A stretch of DNA of 64,000 nt from Candidatus Pyrohabitans jungbluthii (GTDB lineage: Archaea > Hydrothermarchaeota > Hydrothermarchaeia > Hydrothermarchaeales > BMS3B). Positions 51,075 through 59,551 of the stretch are shown here, in pieces (the stretch's first letter is position 1; every line of letters begins with the position of its first letter). The stretch covers positions 98,971 to 162,970 of the forward strand of contig MTMD02000015.1 of NCBI GenBank assembly GCA_002010065.2, given 5' to 3'. Position numbers and translations under genes: made by a program. The notes beneath the pieces were generated by a model. That model had not been told where the DNA came from. It saw only the letters and a program-made list of their open reading frames with translations, and ran no database searches.

Positions 51075-51632
51075 ATGAAAATCCTCATCACAGGCAAGCC
51101 CGGCTGCGGAAAAACCACACTCTTGGCACGCGTTGCTGAGCAGCTTGGTAGCCGAGCAGGTGGAATGATTACCCGAGAAATTAGAGAAGGTAGAAAGAGG
51201 GTGGGCTTCTCTGTGGAGAATCTCTTGACCAAAGAGAGCGCCACCTTTGCGCATGTGGATTTTCCAAAGGCGAAGCGCGTTGGTAAGTACGGCGTGGACG
51301 TGGCTGCGCTGGAGCGGGTTGGGGTTAGAGCGATAGAGCAGGCTCTCAGTGAGTGCGAGGTTGTGCTCATAGACGAGATAGCGCCCATGGAGCTTTACAG
51401 CGAGGCGTTTATTAAAGTGGTTGAAAAAGCCTTCTCCTCGCCCAAGAGCGTTGTGGCAAGCATTCATCTAAAATCAAGGCACCCGCTCATAACTTCTTTG
51501 AAGTCGAGAAATGACGTTATTATATATACGATAGACGAAGAGAATAGGGATGAGGTGTTCAGAAAGGTGATGGAGGTGCTCAGGAATGAAGGGGAGGATA
51601 GTGGCATTCAGGCAGAGCAGGCGGGTGGTTGA
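51075..51632 (+). CDS. THEP1-type nucleoside triphosphatase
   Basis: 185 residues. Walker A GKPGCGKTTLL, Walker B VVLIDEIAPMELYS and the THEP1-type downstream segment (VVASIHLKSRHPLI) match archaeal/eukaryotic cancer-related NTPase THEP1. Hydrolyses NTPs; biological role unclear. Overlaps the eL33 gene start by 47 nt. Own start ATG after GGAGATAGAGA. Confidence 0.88.
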   Translation: MKILITGKPGCGKTTLLARVAEQLGSRAGGMITREIREGRKRVGFSVENLLTKESATFAHVDFPKAKRVGKYGVDVAALERVGVRAIEQALSECEVVLIDEIAPMELYSEAFIKVVEKAFSSPKSVVASIHLKSRHPLITSLKSRNDVIIYTIDEENRDEVFRKVMEVLRNEGEDSGIQAEQAGG

Positions 51633-51834
51633 CCCTCGCTATGGCATAGTCAAGCCCTACCAGGATGGGAATTACTTGGGCAAGAAGGTGGTGTATACAA
51701 CGCCAACGGGCAGACGAATCGTAGGGAAGGTGTGGAAGCATCACGGCGATGCCCTGCTGGTGCGCTTCTCTCGAGGCTTGCCGGGGCAGGCGCTGGGAAG
51801 CGAGGTGGAGTTCTTCCCAGCAATAAAATCCTAA
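51586..51834 (+). CDS. Large ribosomal subunit protein eL33 (L35Ae)
   Basis: 82 residues. L35Ae fold: RIVAFRQSRRVVDPRYGIVK, LGKKVVYTTPTGRRIVGKV, WKHHGDALLVRFSRGLPGQAL and end EVEFFPA. Basic with beta barrel, binds 23S rRNA. Starts within the NTPase gene (47-nt overlap, different frame). Convergent with the kinase gene by 4 nt. Complete. Confidence 0.88.
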   Translation: MKGRIVAFRQSRRVVDPRYGIVKPYQDGNYLGKKVVYTTPTGRRIVGKVWKHHGDALLVRFSRGLPGQALGSEVEFFPAIKS

Positions 51835-52415
51835 ACATTTAATATACTGTCGAGCGCAGCATATAGCTCTTCCAGTGTACCGTTATTCTCTATGCGGTAA
51901 TCCGCAAGCTTCGCTAACTCAGCTATCCTCTTCTCCGTCTCTGCGCTGTCGTTCTTCAAAAACTCCTCATAGCTTATAGTAGCCTCTCCCTTCTCTCCTC
52001 TTTTAACCGCGCGCTGGTAGCGCACCTCCTGGGAGGCGTAGATGTATATCAGCACACTATTTTCGAAACTCCTTATCATCTCCACCTCCTCGGGATAGCG
52101 CACCCCGTCCACAATCACAACCTGAGCCTCACTTGCTAAGATATCCCGCTTCAGCGCCCATGCGATAACTCCATCGCCGAACTCTCTACGCAGCGCAGAG
52201 CCGAGAGCTATGAAATTCTCCCTCTTCAGCTCAAGGTTCAGCCTCTGCAGAATATCCTTGAGCACATCTGAGAAACGGAAAACTCTGCCGTCGTATTTCT
52301 CAGCTATGTACCTGCTTGCCTCGCTTTTCCCGGATCCTATCTTACCCATTATCCCTATTACAACCCTCTTGCCTATCTTCACCACCTCTGCAGGGGTTAG
52401 CTTTTTATTGCACAT
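51831..52415 (-). CDS. P-loop kinase-like ATPase (dephospho-CoA-kinase-like)
   Basis: About 194 residues from the ATG at 52415. Walker A GIMGKIGSGKSEAS, later VVIVDGVRYPEEVEMIRS and EVRYQRAVKRGE lid-like basic stretch. Resembles archaeal dephospho-CoA-kinase-like or nucleotide-kinase-like AAA proteins; the substrate is not clear. Longer in-frame starts extend across the divergent gene's promoter. Divergent from the membrane protein at 52433. Confidence 0.75.
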   Translation of the reverse strand: MCNKKLTPAEVVKIGKRVVIGIMGKIGSGKSEASRYIAEKYDGRVFRFSDVLKDILQRLNLELKRENFIALGSALRREFGDGVIAWALKRDILASEAQVVIVDGVRYPEEVEMIRSFENSVLIYIYASQEVRYQRAVKRGEKGEATISYEEFLKNDSAETEKRIAELAKLADYRIENNGTLEELYAALDSILNV

Positions 52416-52432
52416 CCTAATAAATATATGCG

Positions 52433-53041
52433 ATGAACCTCCTCTTGACAGTTGGAGCCGGTATAGCTGCACTGTTTTTGGTTAGTGTTGTGATAGTTTT
52501 CCTCAGCTCCTGGATTCTGGGACGTTCGCGGGGATACTCAGCTTACGCCAGCCCTGCCCAGCATTACTCACGCCATGAGGAGTTTGAGGAGCTTGAGGAC
52601 TCGCCTGTGAGAAGTGCAAAAAGCTACGCTGCAGAGGAAACACCTCAGACTAATGCCATGGACAACAGCCTGATACAGGAGATTCTTTCTGTTGAGCTGC
52701 CCGACGAGGTGCCTTCGAGTACGCATGCTAGTGTGCAGACCCCTCTTAAAGCTGAGGAGCCTCCCAAGAACCCCCTCGTATCCCTCATAGAGGAGTTTGA
52801 TTTTTCCGACGATGGCGGTGGCGCCTCGGATATAGCTACCGAAGCACCGGAGGATGAAACATTCAAGGAGCTTCTGGGTGAGGATGAGGAGGTATCAGCA
52901 CCTGAGATCATAGAAGTTGAAAAAAGGAGTTACACAAGCTATCCCGACTGTTTTGGAAACGATTTTAAAAATTGTAGTAGAGACTGCGGCTTTGCAGAGG
53001 AATGCAAACGCACCGTTGAAATTCTGGGGGAGTTTATTTAA
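52433..53041 (+). CDS. Single-span membrane protein with acidic linker and Cys-rich C-terminus
   Basis: 202 residues. One N-terminal span (about 2-26), a low-complexity acidic/Pro linker (about 40-160), then a Cys-rich tail: C-x7-C-x3-C-x5-C (CFGNDFKNCSRDCGFAEEC). The four cysteines likely bind a metal or Fe-S cluster. No family recognised. Overlaps the end of the following minus-strand gene by 8 nt. Confidence 0.65.
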   Translation: MNLLLTVGAGIAALFLVSVVIVFLSSWILGRSRGYSAYASPAQHYSRHEEFEELEDSPVRSAKSYAAEETPQTNAMDNSLIQEILSVELPDEVPSSTHASVQTPLKAEEPPKNPLVSLIEEFDFSDDGGGASDIATEAPEDETFKELLGEDEEVSAPEIIEVEKRSYTSYPDCFGNDFKNCSRDCGFAEECKRTVEILGEFI

Positions 53042-53219
53042 ATTTGCTCAGCCTGCGCCTTATCGCTTCAAGCTCCTCCCGCGAGAGCTTTGTTCCATAC
53101 TTGAGCTCCCTTAACTCCTGCTTGAGTTCTGTGGAGATATAAAAGAGGAGGATGTTAAAGAATAAGCTGAGAAGCAGAAGTGCTCCCAAGACTACTGCAG
53201 TAGCTCCCCCTTCAATCAT
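53034..53219 (-). CDS. Small single-span membrane protein
   Basis: 61 residues. One span at about 7-30 (AVVLGALLLLSLFFNILLFY), then a charged helical tail (ELKQELRELKYGTKLSREE), coiled-coil-like. No family recognised. Convergent with the Cys-rich membrane protein. Confidence 0.55.
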   Translation of the reverse strand: MIEGGATAVVLGALLLLSLFFNILLFYISTELKQELRELKYGTKLSREELEAIRRRLSKFK

Positions 53220-53283
53220 GCTTATAATTTTACATAGGTATATAAAAGAATGATGTTTACAGAGATGTCACAGTTGGGTGTCA

Positions 53284-54132
53284 CTACACGATCATGGACT
53301 CGAGACGACGAATGCGCTCCGCCGTGGGGGGATGCGTTGAGAAAAGCGCAAGCAAGGCATCGCCACGGAGGGGGTTGACTATGAACATGTGCGCCGTCGA
53401 AGGATTGGCGTCGCGAAGTGGCATTCTGGCAACGCCGTACTCCAGCTTGCGCAGGGCATTTGCCAGCGCCCAGGGCTTCTTTGTTATCCTCGCCCCGGTT
53501 TCGTCCGCAAGGTATTCTCTTGTGCGGGAGATTGCTAGCTGGATTATAAGCGCCGCTATGGGTGCTAGAATCGCCAGAACGAGGACACCTATATAGTGGG
53601 CTGCACCCTCTCTATCGCGTCCACCAACGCCGAAAATCGCAACCCACCTCGCCCAGGTGGCGAGCATTGTGATGACGCCAGCGATTGTGGCGGCGATTGT
53701 GCTTATGAGGGTATCGCGGTTTTTGATGTGCGCCAGCTCGTGGGCGAGCACACCCTCAAGCTCCTCTTCGCTGAGGAGGTCGAGTATCCCAGTGGTTACC
53801 GCCACCGCCGCATGCTTGGGGTCTCTGCCTGTCGCAAAGGCATTGGGCGTAGCCGTGGGGATTATGTACACCCGAGGCTTTGGCAGCCTTGCCTTCATGG
53901 CCAGGTTCTCCACAATGCGGTGAAGCCTTGGCGCCTCGCTGGGTGACACCTCCTTTGCTCGGTACATCGCCAGAACGATCTTGTCGCTGTACCAGTAGGC
54001 AGAGAAGTTCATGACCACCGCGAAGATGAAGGCGAGTATCATGCCCCCTACGCCTGCGATGGCTCTGCCTATGATAACCAAGAGCCCGGTGAGGAGCGCA
54101 AGCAGCAATGTGGTTCTTATCATACCGCCCAT
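53284..54132 (-). CDS. htpX: HtpX-type membrane zinc metalloprotease
   Basis: 282 residues from the ATG at 54132, with GGTGG upstream; a TTG at 54156 would precede the expected transcript start. M48 family: spans at about 6-24, 24-45, 145-170, 180-205; zinc motif [10 protein letters not shown], third ligand ADETGAR downstream. Cytoplasmic-face quality control of misfolded membrane proteins. TATA-like GGTTTATATA at 54175-54182. Confidence 0.93.
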   Translation of the reverse strand: MGGMIRTTLLLALLTGLLVIIGRAIAGVGGMILAFIFAVVMNFSAYWYSDKIVLAMYRAKEVSPSEAPRLHRIVENLAMKARLPKPRVYIIPTATPNAFATGRDPKHAAVAVTTGILDLLSEEELEGVLAHELAHIKNRDTLISTIAATIAGVITMLATWARWVAIFGVGGRDREGAAHYIGVLVLAILAPIAALIIQLAISRTREYLADETGARITKKPWALANALRKLEYGVARMPLRDANPSTAHMFIVNPLRGDALLALFSTHPPTAERIRRLESMIV

Positions 54133-54189
54133 TCTACCACCGAGTTTTCTAACCAAAGGTTACCATAATCAAAGGTTTATATAATGCAG

Positions 54190-54714
54190 CTAAGGGCTGA
54201 AAAACTTCTCGCTCCAGTCGATTTTCCCGGGCTTAAACTCCTCCCCATCGCCTGCAACAATCTTATCTATCCTCTCCACCACCTCTTCAGGCGTTAGCTC
54301 AGAGGTATCCACCTCGTAAACTTCGCTGTGCACCTCAAGGCTCTCTATCAAGCAAACATCCAGCGCCTCAGCTTCTAGATTTTCCTGTATTTTCCTCTCT
54401 GCAAAGCCCTTCTTCTTTAGCCTCTTTCTCAGCACCTCCGGAGAAGTGCGCAGCACAACCACCGTAGCATTGCTGAAGGGAAGGAGATGCGCCAGATGTC
54501 CCTCGATGACCACATCACCTGAAGCAAGGTTCTTAATCTTCTCGAAGAGTTTCTCCACGTCCACCTCCACACTATCTCGCTCTACGTCGTAGCCAGCCGC
54601 AGCCTCGTGGGCAAATTTATTTACCTCAATCAGCTTAATGCCATGTTTTTTGCAGAAAAGCCCTGCCACAGTGCTCTTACCTGTGCCCGGCGTGCCAGTG
54701 ATAATCAGAATCAT
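54190..54714 (-). CDS. AK6/Fap7-type adenylate kinase-like protein
   Basis: 174 residues. P-loop GTPGTGKSTVAGLF at the start, VVIEGHLAHLLP strand, LRTSPEVLRKRLKKKGF lid. Eukaryotic counterpart Fap7/AK6 assists small-subunit ribosome maturation, and an archaeal equivalent is plausible. Its start overlaps the HTH gene by 4 nt. Complete. Confidence 0.88.
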   Translation of the reverse strand: MILIITGTPGTGKSTVAGLFCKKHGIKLIEVNKFAHEAAAGYDVERDSVEVDVEKLFEKIKNLASGDVVIEGHLAHLLPFSNATVVVLRTSPEVLRKRLKKKGFAERKIQENLEAEALDVCLIESLEVHSEVYEVDTSELTPEEVVERIDKIVAGDGEEFKPGKIDWSEKFFSP

Positions 54715-55286
54715 TTTTCGCTCTCTTCGCCTCCAGTGCGCCTGAAGCCGAGAGCCTCAAGATCGCGGTAAATCATTGTGCGCGAGACACCGAAGACCTC
54801 TGCCACGCGGGCGACGTTTATAACTGACGGGTCATTGTTCAGAAGCTCAAGGGCGCGCTTTATGCGCTCCCTTCGAATCTCCGCGTCTTTAACCTCCTCC
54901 AGATCCTCCTCGTTTATCGCCACGATCATGGTGGTGTAAACCCTGCCGGGGAGGGGTGTGTCTATGGTCTTTGTGTACACGCTGACTATTTCCCCACGCT
55001 TATTCTCAAGGAAGGAGTTTATCAAGCTTGCAGCCTTTGCAACGGAGTGTTCCCTTGAGTATCCCCTCACATTAACACCAATAACCTCTTTCTTTCTTGG
55101 CTCGCTTCCATTAATCGCAAGGGTTATGTTAACACTCGCCCCCGAGACACCGAGGTTTATTTCATACTCAGCGCTGGTTATTACCCCATCCACCTTTTTG
55201 AGTTCCTCATTTATGCTCTCAACCGCTTTGTCAAGGGCACTGCCAACGTCGTTGCCCGTTGCGGTCTTGCTTATAATTTTCATCAA
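54711..55286 (-). CDS. Helix-turn-helix protein of archaeal type
   Basis: 191 residues. N-terminal beta-rich ligand-like region (to about 140), C-terminal HTH at about 155-182 (VARVAEVFGVSRTMIYRDLEALG), like those of FIS/resolvase-type HTH. The combination occurs in archaeal conserved hypotheticals whose N-terminal part has the DUF555/DUF2551-like repeated-strand look; I do not assign one. Overlaps the kinase by 4 nt. May regulate the neighbours (inference). Confidence 0.7.
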   Translation of the reverse strand: MMKIISKTATGNDVGSALDKAVESINEELKKVDGVITSAEYEINLGVSGASVNITLAINGSEPRKKEVIGVNVRGYSREHSVAKAASLINSFLENKRGEIVSVYTKTIDTPLPGRVYTTMIVAINEEDLEEVKDAEIRRERIKRALELLNNDPSVINVARVAEVFGVSRTMIYRDLEALGFRRTGGEESEK

Positions 55287-55330
55287 AGAAAATTGAACAG
55301 CTCAGATATAAATAGATTTACCTATAGCTC

Positions 55331-55942
55331 TTATAGCTCTCCAGTAATGCGGAAGTGGAGCTTTGCAAAATTTGCAAGCGCTTCCCTGCCATGCCTTCTT
55401 ATCAGCTCTCTCGCAGCATCTTTAACATGCGTACTACCCCTGGGCAGCGTAAGCCCTGCCTTGCGGGAGAGCATCTCCTGCTTGCGAAGGAACTCCGCCC
55501 TCGCCAGAAGGGCAGCGGCTGCCACATGCACCAAACTTTCAGCGCGCTCTTCAAAAACCAGCTTCTCTGCAAGCTTCACATCCAAGTGAGATAGCACCAC
55601 ATCTGGCGAAGCGAACCTGTCTACCACCACCTTGCCTGGGGAGCATCTCTCTTCTATTTGCTTCACCGCCTGTGCATGCATCCAGCCCAGAATCTCGTTG
55701 AGGTTGTAGCGACCGCCTGTTGCGCGGTGCAGCGCATTGTAGCGCGTGGGCGAGAGCCTGACAATCACATGGGGGAACTTCTTAACCTCCTTTTCAAGGG
55801 CAAATATTCTCTGGATACTCATCTTTTTAGGATCACGGAGGTTGAGTCTGCGAAGCGCCTCAGCGTCACCGCAAACGCAGGCTACGACAACATAGCCAAA
55901 GTAGTCCCCCTTTCCAGCTTCGTCACAGCCTGCGACTATCAT
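55331..55942 (-). CDS. RNase HIII-like ribonuclease H
   Basis: 203 residues. GCDEAGKGDYFGYVVVA with the catalytic DE, VVVDRFA with the third acid and HVAAAALLARAEFLRKQE with the fourth, as in RNase HII/HIII. YNLNEILGWMHAQAV and GDYFG resemble RNase HIII, which is uncommon in archaea. The bacterial TBP-like N-terminal domain is missing. Cuts RNA in RNA-DNA hybrids. Overlaps the ligase by 4 nt. Confidence 0.82.
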   Translation of the reverse strand: MIVAGCDEAGKGDYFGYVVVACVCGDAEALRRLNLRDPKKMSIQRIFALEKEVKKFPHVIVRLSPTRYNALHRATGGRYNLNEILGWMHAQAVKQIEERCSPGKVVVDRFASPDVVLSHLDVKLAEKLVFEERAESLVHVAAAALLARAEFLRKQEMLSRKAGLTLPRGSTHVKDAARELIRRHGREALANFAKLHFRITGEL

Positions 55943-57612
55943 TTCCCTGCCCTCTGCTGCTCGTACAGCTCGCGAATCCTCTGCACTGTATCTGCCTCGT
56001 CGGGCGACTTGTCATCACGGATTCTTACCACGCGCGGAAAGCGCAGCGCAAATCCGCTGTTGTAGTTGGGGGAGCGCTGGATCTCCTGATAGGCGACTTC
56101 CACAACGACGCTTGGCTTCAGCCTGACCTCGCCAGCTTCCTCGTACTCAATCAGCGGCTTAAGGCGGCGGGTGAACTCCTCCAGCTGCTCCTCGGTTATG
56201 CCCGTGCCCACTCTACCCACGGTGAGAAGCTCCCCGGTGTCCTCATCGCGGGCAGCGAGAATGTAGCTGCTCAGCCAGCCCGCGCGCTTTCCTGTGCCCC
56301 AGAGGGCACCGGTGATCACCAGGTCAAGCGTCTCCATCACCGGCTTTATTTTGTACATGTAGCCAACGCGGGCACCTGGTATGTAGGGTGCCTTTAAGTT
56401 TTTAATCATCATGCCCTCGTGACCTTGGGCAAGGGCACGGGAGTAGAACTCGTGAGCCTCCTTGACGTTGCTGGTAACCAGCTGCTCGGCAAGCTCAAAC
56501 TTGCCCTTTTCCTCCTGAATTATGCCACGCAAAGCTTCACGGCGCTTCTCAAAGGGCAAGTCTATCATCACCTCCCCCTCAAGGTAAAGGATGTCGAAGA
56601 GGTATGTCTCGAAAGGTATTTCTGCAATCATCTTCTCAACATCATACTTCCTCCTGAAGCGGCGGAGGATGTCCTGAAAGGCGCGGGGGCGTCGCGTCTT
56701 AGGGTCAACAGCCACTGCCTCGCCCTCGACTATTGCTTCCCTTGCCTTTATGGCACGGGCAGCGCGCTTGGCAATGTCGGGCAGTGCGTTGGTCACATTC
56801 TCCAGACGCCGGGAGAATATCTTAACATCTCCGCCGCGCTTGTGAATCTGCACCCTCGCGCCGTCGTACTTTATCTCCAGCGCCGCCTTTCCAAGCTCCT
56901 GGAAGACCTTCTCTATACTTGGCGCAATCTGGGCAAGCATGGGCTTGATCGGTCTGCCCACCTCCATCTTTATCTTGCTCAGCCCCTCCTCGCCCTCGCG
57001 CTTCGCAACCTTCGCCACAATCCCAAAGTCGTTAGCCACCATGTAAGCGCGCTCCACCACGGCGACACTAACATTGAACGCCTGCGCAATCGCATCCCTA
57101 AGCAAGCCCTCCGCAACTCCAACGCGGAGTTCGCCGAGCACTGTTCGCACTATGTACTTCCCCTCCTTGGGGGAAGCACTGGCTAAAAGGTCCGTCAGGA
57201 TGCGAATCTTCTTATCCTGCGACCCCTTGCCACTGACTTGGGCTATTTTCTTAAAAGCCTCGTAGACCTGACGAACGCTCAACTTTCTTGCAAAAAGGGT
57301 AAGCTGCACCTTCTTTGCTAGAAGCTGCTCCACAGCCTCGCCCACGTCGCCTGCCTTGGCGACGACGTTTTTAACTTCGCCCGCGCTAACGCCGCTGACG
57401 AAGGCAACCGCCTCGTAGAGCAGGCTCGGTCCCACTCCAAGCTCCATCTCGCTCCATTCCGGAAATACCTCTCCGATTAGTAGGCTCGGAGTTATGTCCA
57501 GAAGGTCATCAGGCACGCTCTTAAGGAACTCGGCTACAATTTTTGTTTTTTCCAGCTTGCTGGTCGTTGCTTCGAGATTTTCATAAACAGAAACAAGCCT
57601 AGCATACTCCAT
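55939..57612 (-). CDS. lig: ATP-dependent DNA ligase
   Basis: 557 residues. Nucleotidyl-transfer Lys in LEIKYDGARVQIHK (motif I), motif III FSRRLENVTN, motif IV IVEGEAVAVD, motif V HEGMMIKNLKAPYIPG, and OB-fold end (VVEVAYQEIQRSPNY). Full length for archaeal replicative ligase. Overlaps RNase HIII, so Okazaki-fragment maturation genes are paired. Nothing odd. Confidence 0.96.
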   Translation of the reverse strand: MEYARLVSVYENLEATTSKLEKTKIVAEFLKSVPDDLLDITPSLLIGEVFPEWSEMELGVGPSLLYEAVAFVSGVSAGEVKNVVAKAGDVGEAVEQLLAKKVQLTLFARKLSVRQVYEAFKKIAQVSGKGSQDKKIRILTDLLASASPKEGKYIVRTVLGELRVGVAEGLLRDAIAQAFNVSVAVVERAYMVANDFGIVAKVAKREGEEGLSKIKMEVGRPIKPMLAQIAPSIEKVFQELGKAALEIKYDGARVQIHKRGGDVKIFSRRLENVTNALPDIAKRAARAIKAREAIVEGEAVAVDPKTRRPRAFQDILRRFRRKYDVEKMIAEIPFETYLFDILYLEGEVMIDLPFEKRREALRGIIQEEKGKFELAEQLVTSNVKEAHEFYSRALAQGHEGMMIKNLKAPYIPGARVGYMYKIKPVMETLDLVITGALWGTGKRAGWLSSYILAARDEDTGELLTVGRVGTGITEEQLEEFTRRLKPLIEYEEAGEVRLKPSVVVEVAYQEIQRSPNYNSGFALRFPRVVRIRDDKSPDEADTVQRIRELYEQQRAGK

Positions 57613-57746
57613 GATTCAAATTCGCCCCCATGCAATATTAGCTTTTCTGATGGAGAGCAATGCCACGTGGTTAACATGCACATTTACTTCCCAGACAAAA
57701 TTTAAATAACGGTATTATCCATTATCATGCGAAAGGAGGCGATAGT

Positions 57747-58220
57747 ATAGCGCTGACCCACGTGGATGATAAGGGTGTGAAGATGGTTGAAATCTCTGCG
57801 AAGCCCGAGGTGAAGCGCGTCGCCAGGGCGAGGGGCAAGATAATACTTCGCGAGGAAACAGTCAGAAGAATTAAAGAGGGTAAGGTGGAGAAGGGCAACG
57901 TGCTCACAACTGCGCAAATAGCTGCTACGCTGGCGGTGAAGCGAACCTCTGAGCTTATTCCCATGTGCCATCCCCTGCCAATCACAGGCGTGAGGGTTGA
58001 GTTTGAGTTTCACACCAACGCGATTGAAGCGATGGTTGAGGTCACCACCGTCGCAAAAACTGGTGTGGAGATGGAAGCTGTTACCGGCGTGAGCGTCGCC
58101 CTGCTCACCATTTGGGACATGGTTAAGGCAATTGAGAAGGACGAGCAAGGGCAATATCCGGTCACGCGGATAACTGATATTTACGTGGAGGAAAAGATAA
58201 AGGAGGCTCTACATGAGTGA
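57747..58220 (+). CDS. moaC: Cyclic pyranopterin monophosphate synthase MoaC
   Basis: MoaC makes cyclic pyranopterin monophosphate in molybdenum/tungsten cofactor synthesis. Motifs: [39 protein letters not shown] and [15 protein letters not shown]. About 157 residues. Conserved N-terminal LTHVDDKG starts before the first canonical codon: GTG at 57762 would cut it. An in-frame ATA at 57747 lies 7 nt after AGGAGG (57734-57739) and gives the family N-terminus. The GTG at 57762 is the safe alternative. Confidence 0.85.
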   Translation: MALTHVDDKGVKMVEISAKPEVKRVARARGKIILREETVRRIKEGKVEKGNVLTTAQIAATLAVKRTSELIPMCHPLPITGVRVEFEFHTNAIEAMVEVTTVAKTGVEMEAVTGVSVALLTIWDMVKAIEKDEQGQYPVTRITDIYVEEKIKEALHE

Positions 58221-58755
58221 GACGACAAGAAAACACCGCGAGGAGGCACCGCAGAGTGTAAAGGCAGCGGTTATCACAATCTCAGACTCCAAGTTCGAGT
58301 ACCTGTGGACAAAGGACGAGAAGCTGGAAGAAACAGAAGATGTTTCTGGCAAACTGATAGTGGATGCCCTTAAAAAGGCGGGGCATGAGGTTGTTTTCTA
58401 CACCATAATACCAGACCACGCGGGTTTGATTGCCGAAATGGTGGACTACATCATCGACCGCTACTCGCCAGAAGCTATAATAACCACGGGTGGCACTGGG
58501 ATAGGCCCCCGTGATGTTACCATCGAAGCCCTGCAGAGCCTCTACGAGAAGAGTTTAGAGGGCTTTGGCGAGCTTTTCAGGCAGCGCAGTTTCGCGGAGA
58601 TAGGGAGCGCGGCTATGCTATCGCGGGCGAGCTGCGGGGTTATATCTGGGACGATTGTGTTCTCCCTCCCAGGTTCTCCAAATGCCTGCAAGCTTGGCAT
58701 TGAGCTTATTCTCAGCGAGCTCACGCACTTAGTGAAGCACGCGAGAGGTGGCTAG
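58213..58755 (+). CDS. moaB: Molybdenum cofactor protein MoaB
   Basis: 180 residues. MoaB/MogA family: [15 protein letters not shown] start, [18 protein letters not shown] and [19 protein letters not shown]. Adenylates molybdopterin before metal insertion. Overlaps moaC by 8 nt. Complete. Confidence 0.92.
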   Translation: MSETTRKHREEAPQSVKAAVITISDSKFEYLWTKDEKLEETEDVSGKLIVDALKKAGHEVVFYTIIPDHAGLIAEMVDYIIDRYSPEAIITTGGTGIGPRDVTIEALQSLYEKSLEGFGELFRQRSFAEIGSAAMLSRASCGVISGTIVFSLPGSPNACKLGIELILSELTHLVKHARGG

Positions 58756-58756
58756 C

Positions 58757-59551
58757 TTGAGAGTAATAAGCGTTGTCTCTGCGAGGAGCGACTCAGGCAA
58801 GACGACGGTTATTGAACACCTGGTGGCGGAGCTAAGAAAGCGGGGCTATCGCGTGGCGACGATTAAGCACATCCCGAAGGCGAACTTCACCGTAGATAAG
58901 GAGGGTAGCGATACCTGGAAGCATGCGCGCGCTGGCGCTAGCGTGGTGGTCGGGCTCAGCCCAAACGAGGCTGCGTTTATAGTTAAAACCGACGAGGAGC
59001 TGAGTGTAGCCGAGGTGCTTGAAAAATTGCGAAGCTTCGGCAGCTTCGACTTTGTGTTAATCGAAGGCTTCAGGAAGGAGAGCTACCCCAAAATAGTCGC
59101 AGCTTCCAGTGAGGAGGATGCGCGCTCGCTAATCGACCAAACCACAATTGCGGTGAGCGGTGTGCTCGCCGGTTCTGACGAGGGTGTAGAGCTGGGCGTG
59201 CCCGTGATAGACGCCACAACGCAGGTGGAGAAGCTAGCGGACCTACTGGAGAGCGAGGAGATTAAGCTCAGGAGCATAACTGCGAAGCTTCCCGGGCTAA
59301 ACTGTAAGGAGTGCGGCAGTGATAGCTGCGCCGACATGGCGAGGCGAATCCTTCGAGGTGAGCGCAGCCTTGAAGACTGCGTGGTGCTGAGCGCGGGAAA
59401 AAGGGCCGAGATTAAAATCTCTGGCAGAGATGTGCCCATGGGGAGCTTCGTCCAGGACTTGGTGCGTAGTGTGGTGCTGGGAATAGTGTCAACGCTGAAG
59501 AAGGCGAATGCCGAAGAGGGCGATATTGTGGAGATAAAGGTGCGGGTTTAG
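58757..59551 (+). CDS. mobB: MobB-like GTP-binding protein with C-terminal 4Fe-4S-type motif
   Basis: 264 residues from the TTG at 58757, behind GAGAGGTGG; a GTG at 58748 is an alternative. MobB acts in molybdopterin guanine dinucleotide synthesis. P-loop region ISVVSARSDSGKTTV has Ala instead of the first Gly of GxxxxGKT, and IEGFRKESYPKI matches MobB. From about residue 178, LNCKECGSDSCADMARRIL and LEDC give four cysteines of a 4Fe-4S-type domain, an uncommon fusion. Overlaps moaB slightly. Stop abuts moaA. Confidence 0.83.
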   Translation: MRVISVVSARSDSGKTTVIEHLVAELRKRGYRVATIKHIPKANFTVDKEGSDTWKHARAGASVVVGLSPNEAAFIVKTDEELSVAEVLEKLRSFGSFDFVLIEGFRKESYPKIVAASSEEDARSLIDQTTIAVSGVLAGSDEGVELGVPVIDATTQVEKLADLLESEEIKLRSITAKLPGLNCKECGSDSCADMARRILRGERSLEDCVVLSAGKRAEIKISGRDVPMGSFVQDLVRSVVLGIVSTLKKANAEEGDIVEIKVRV

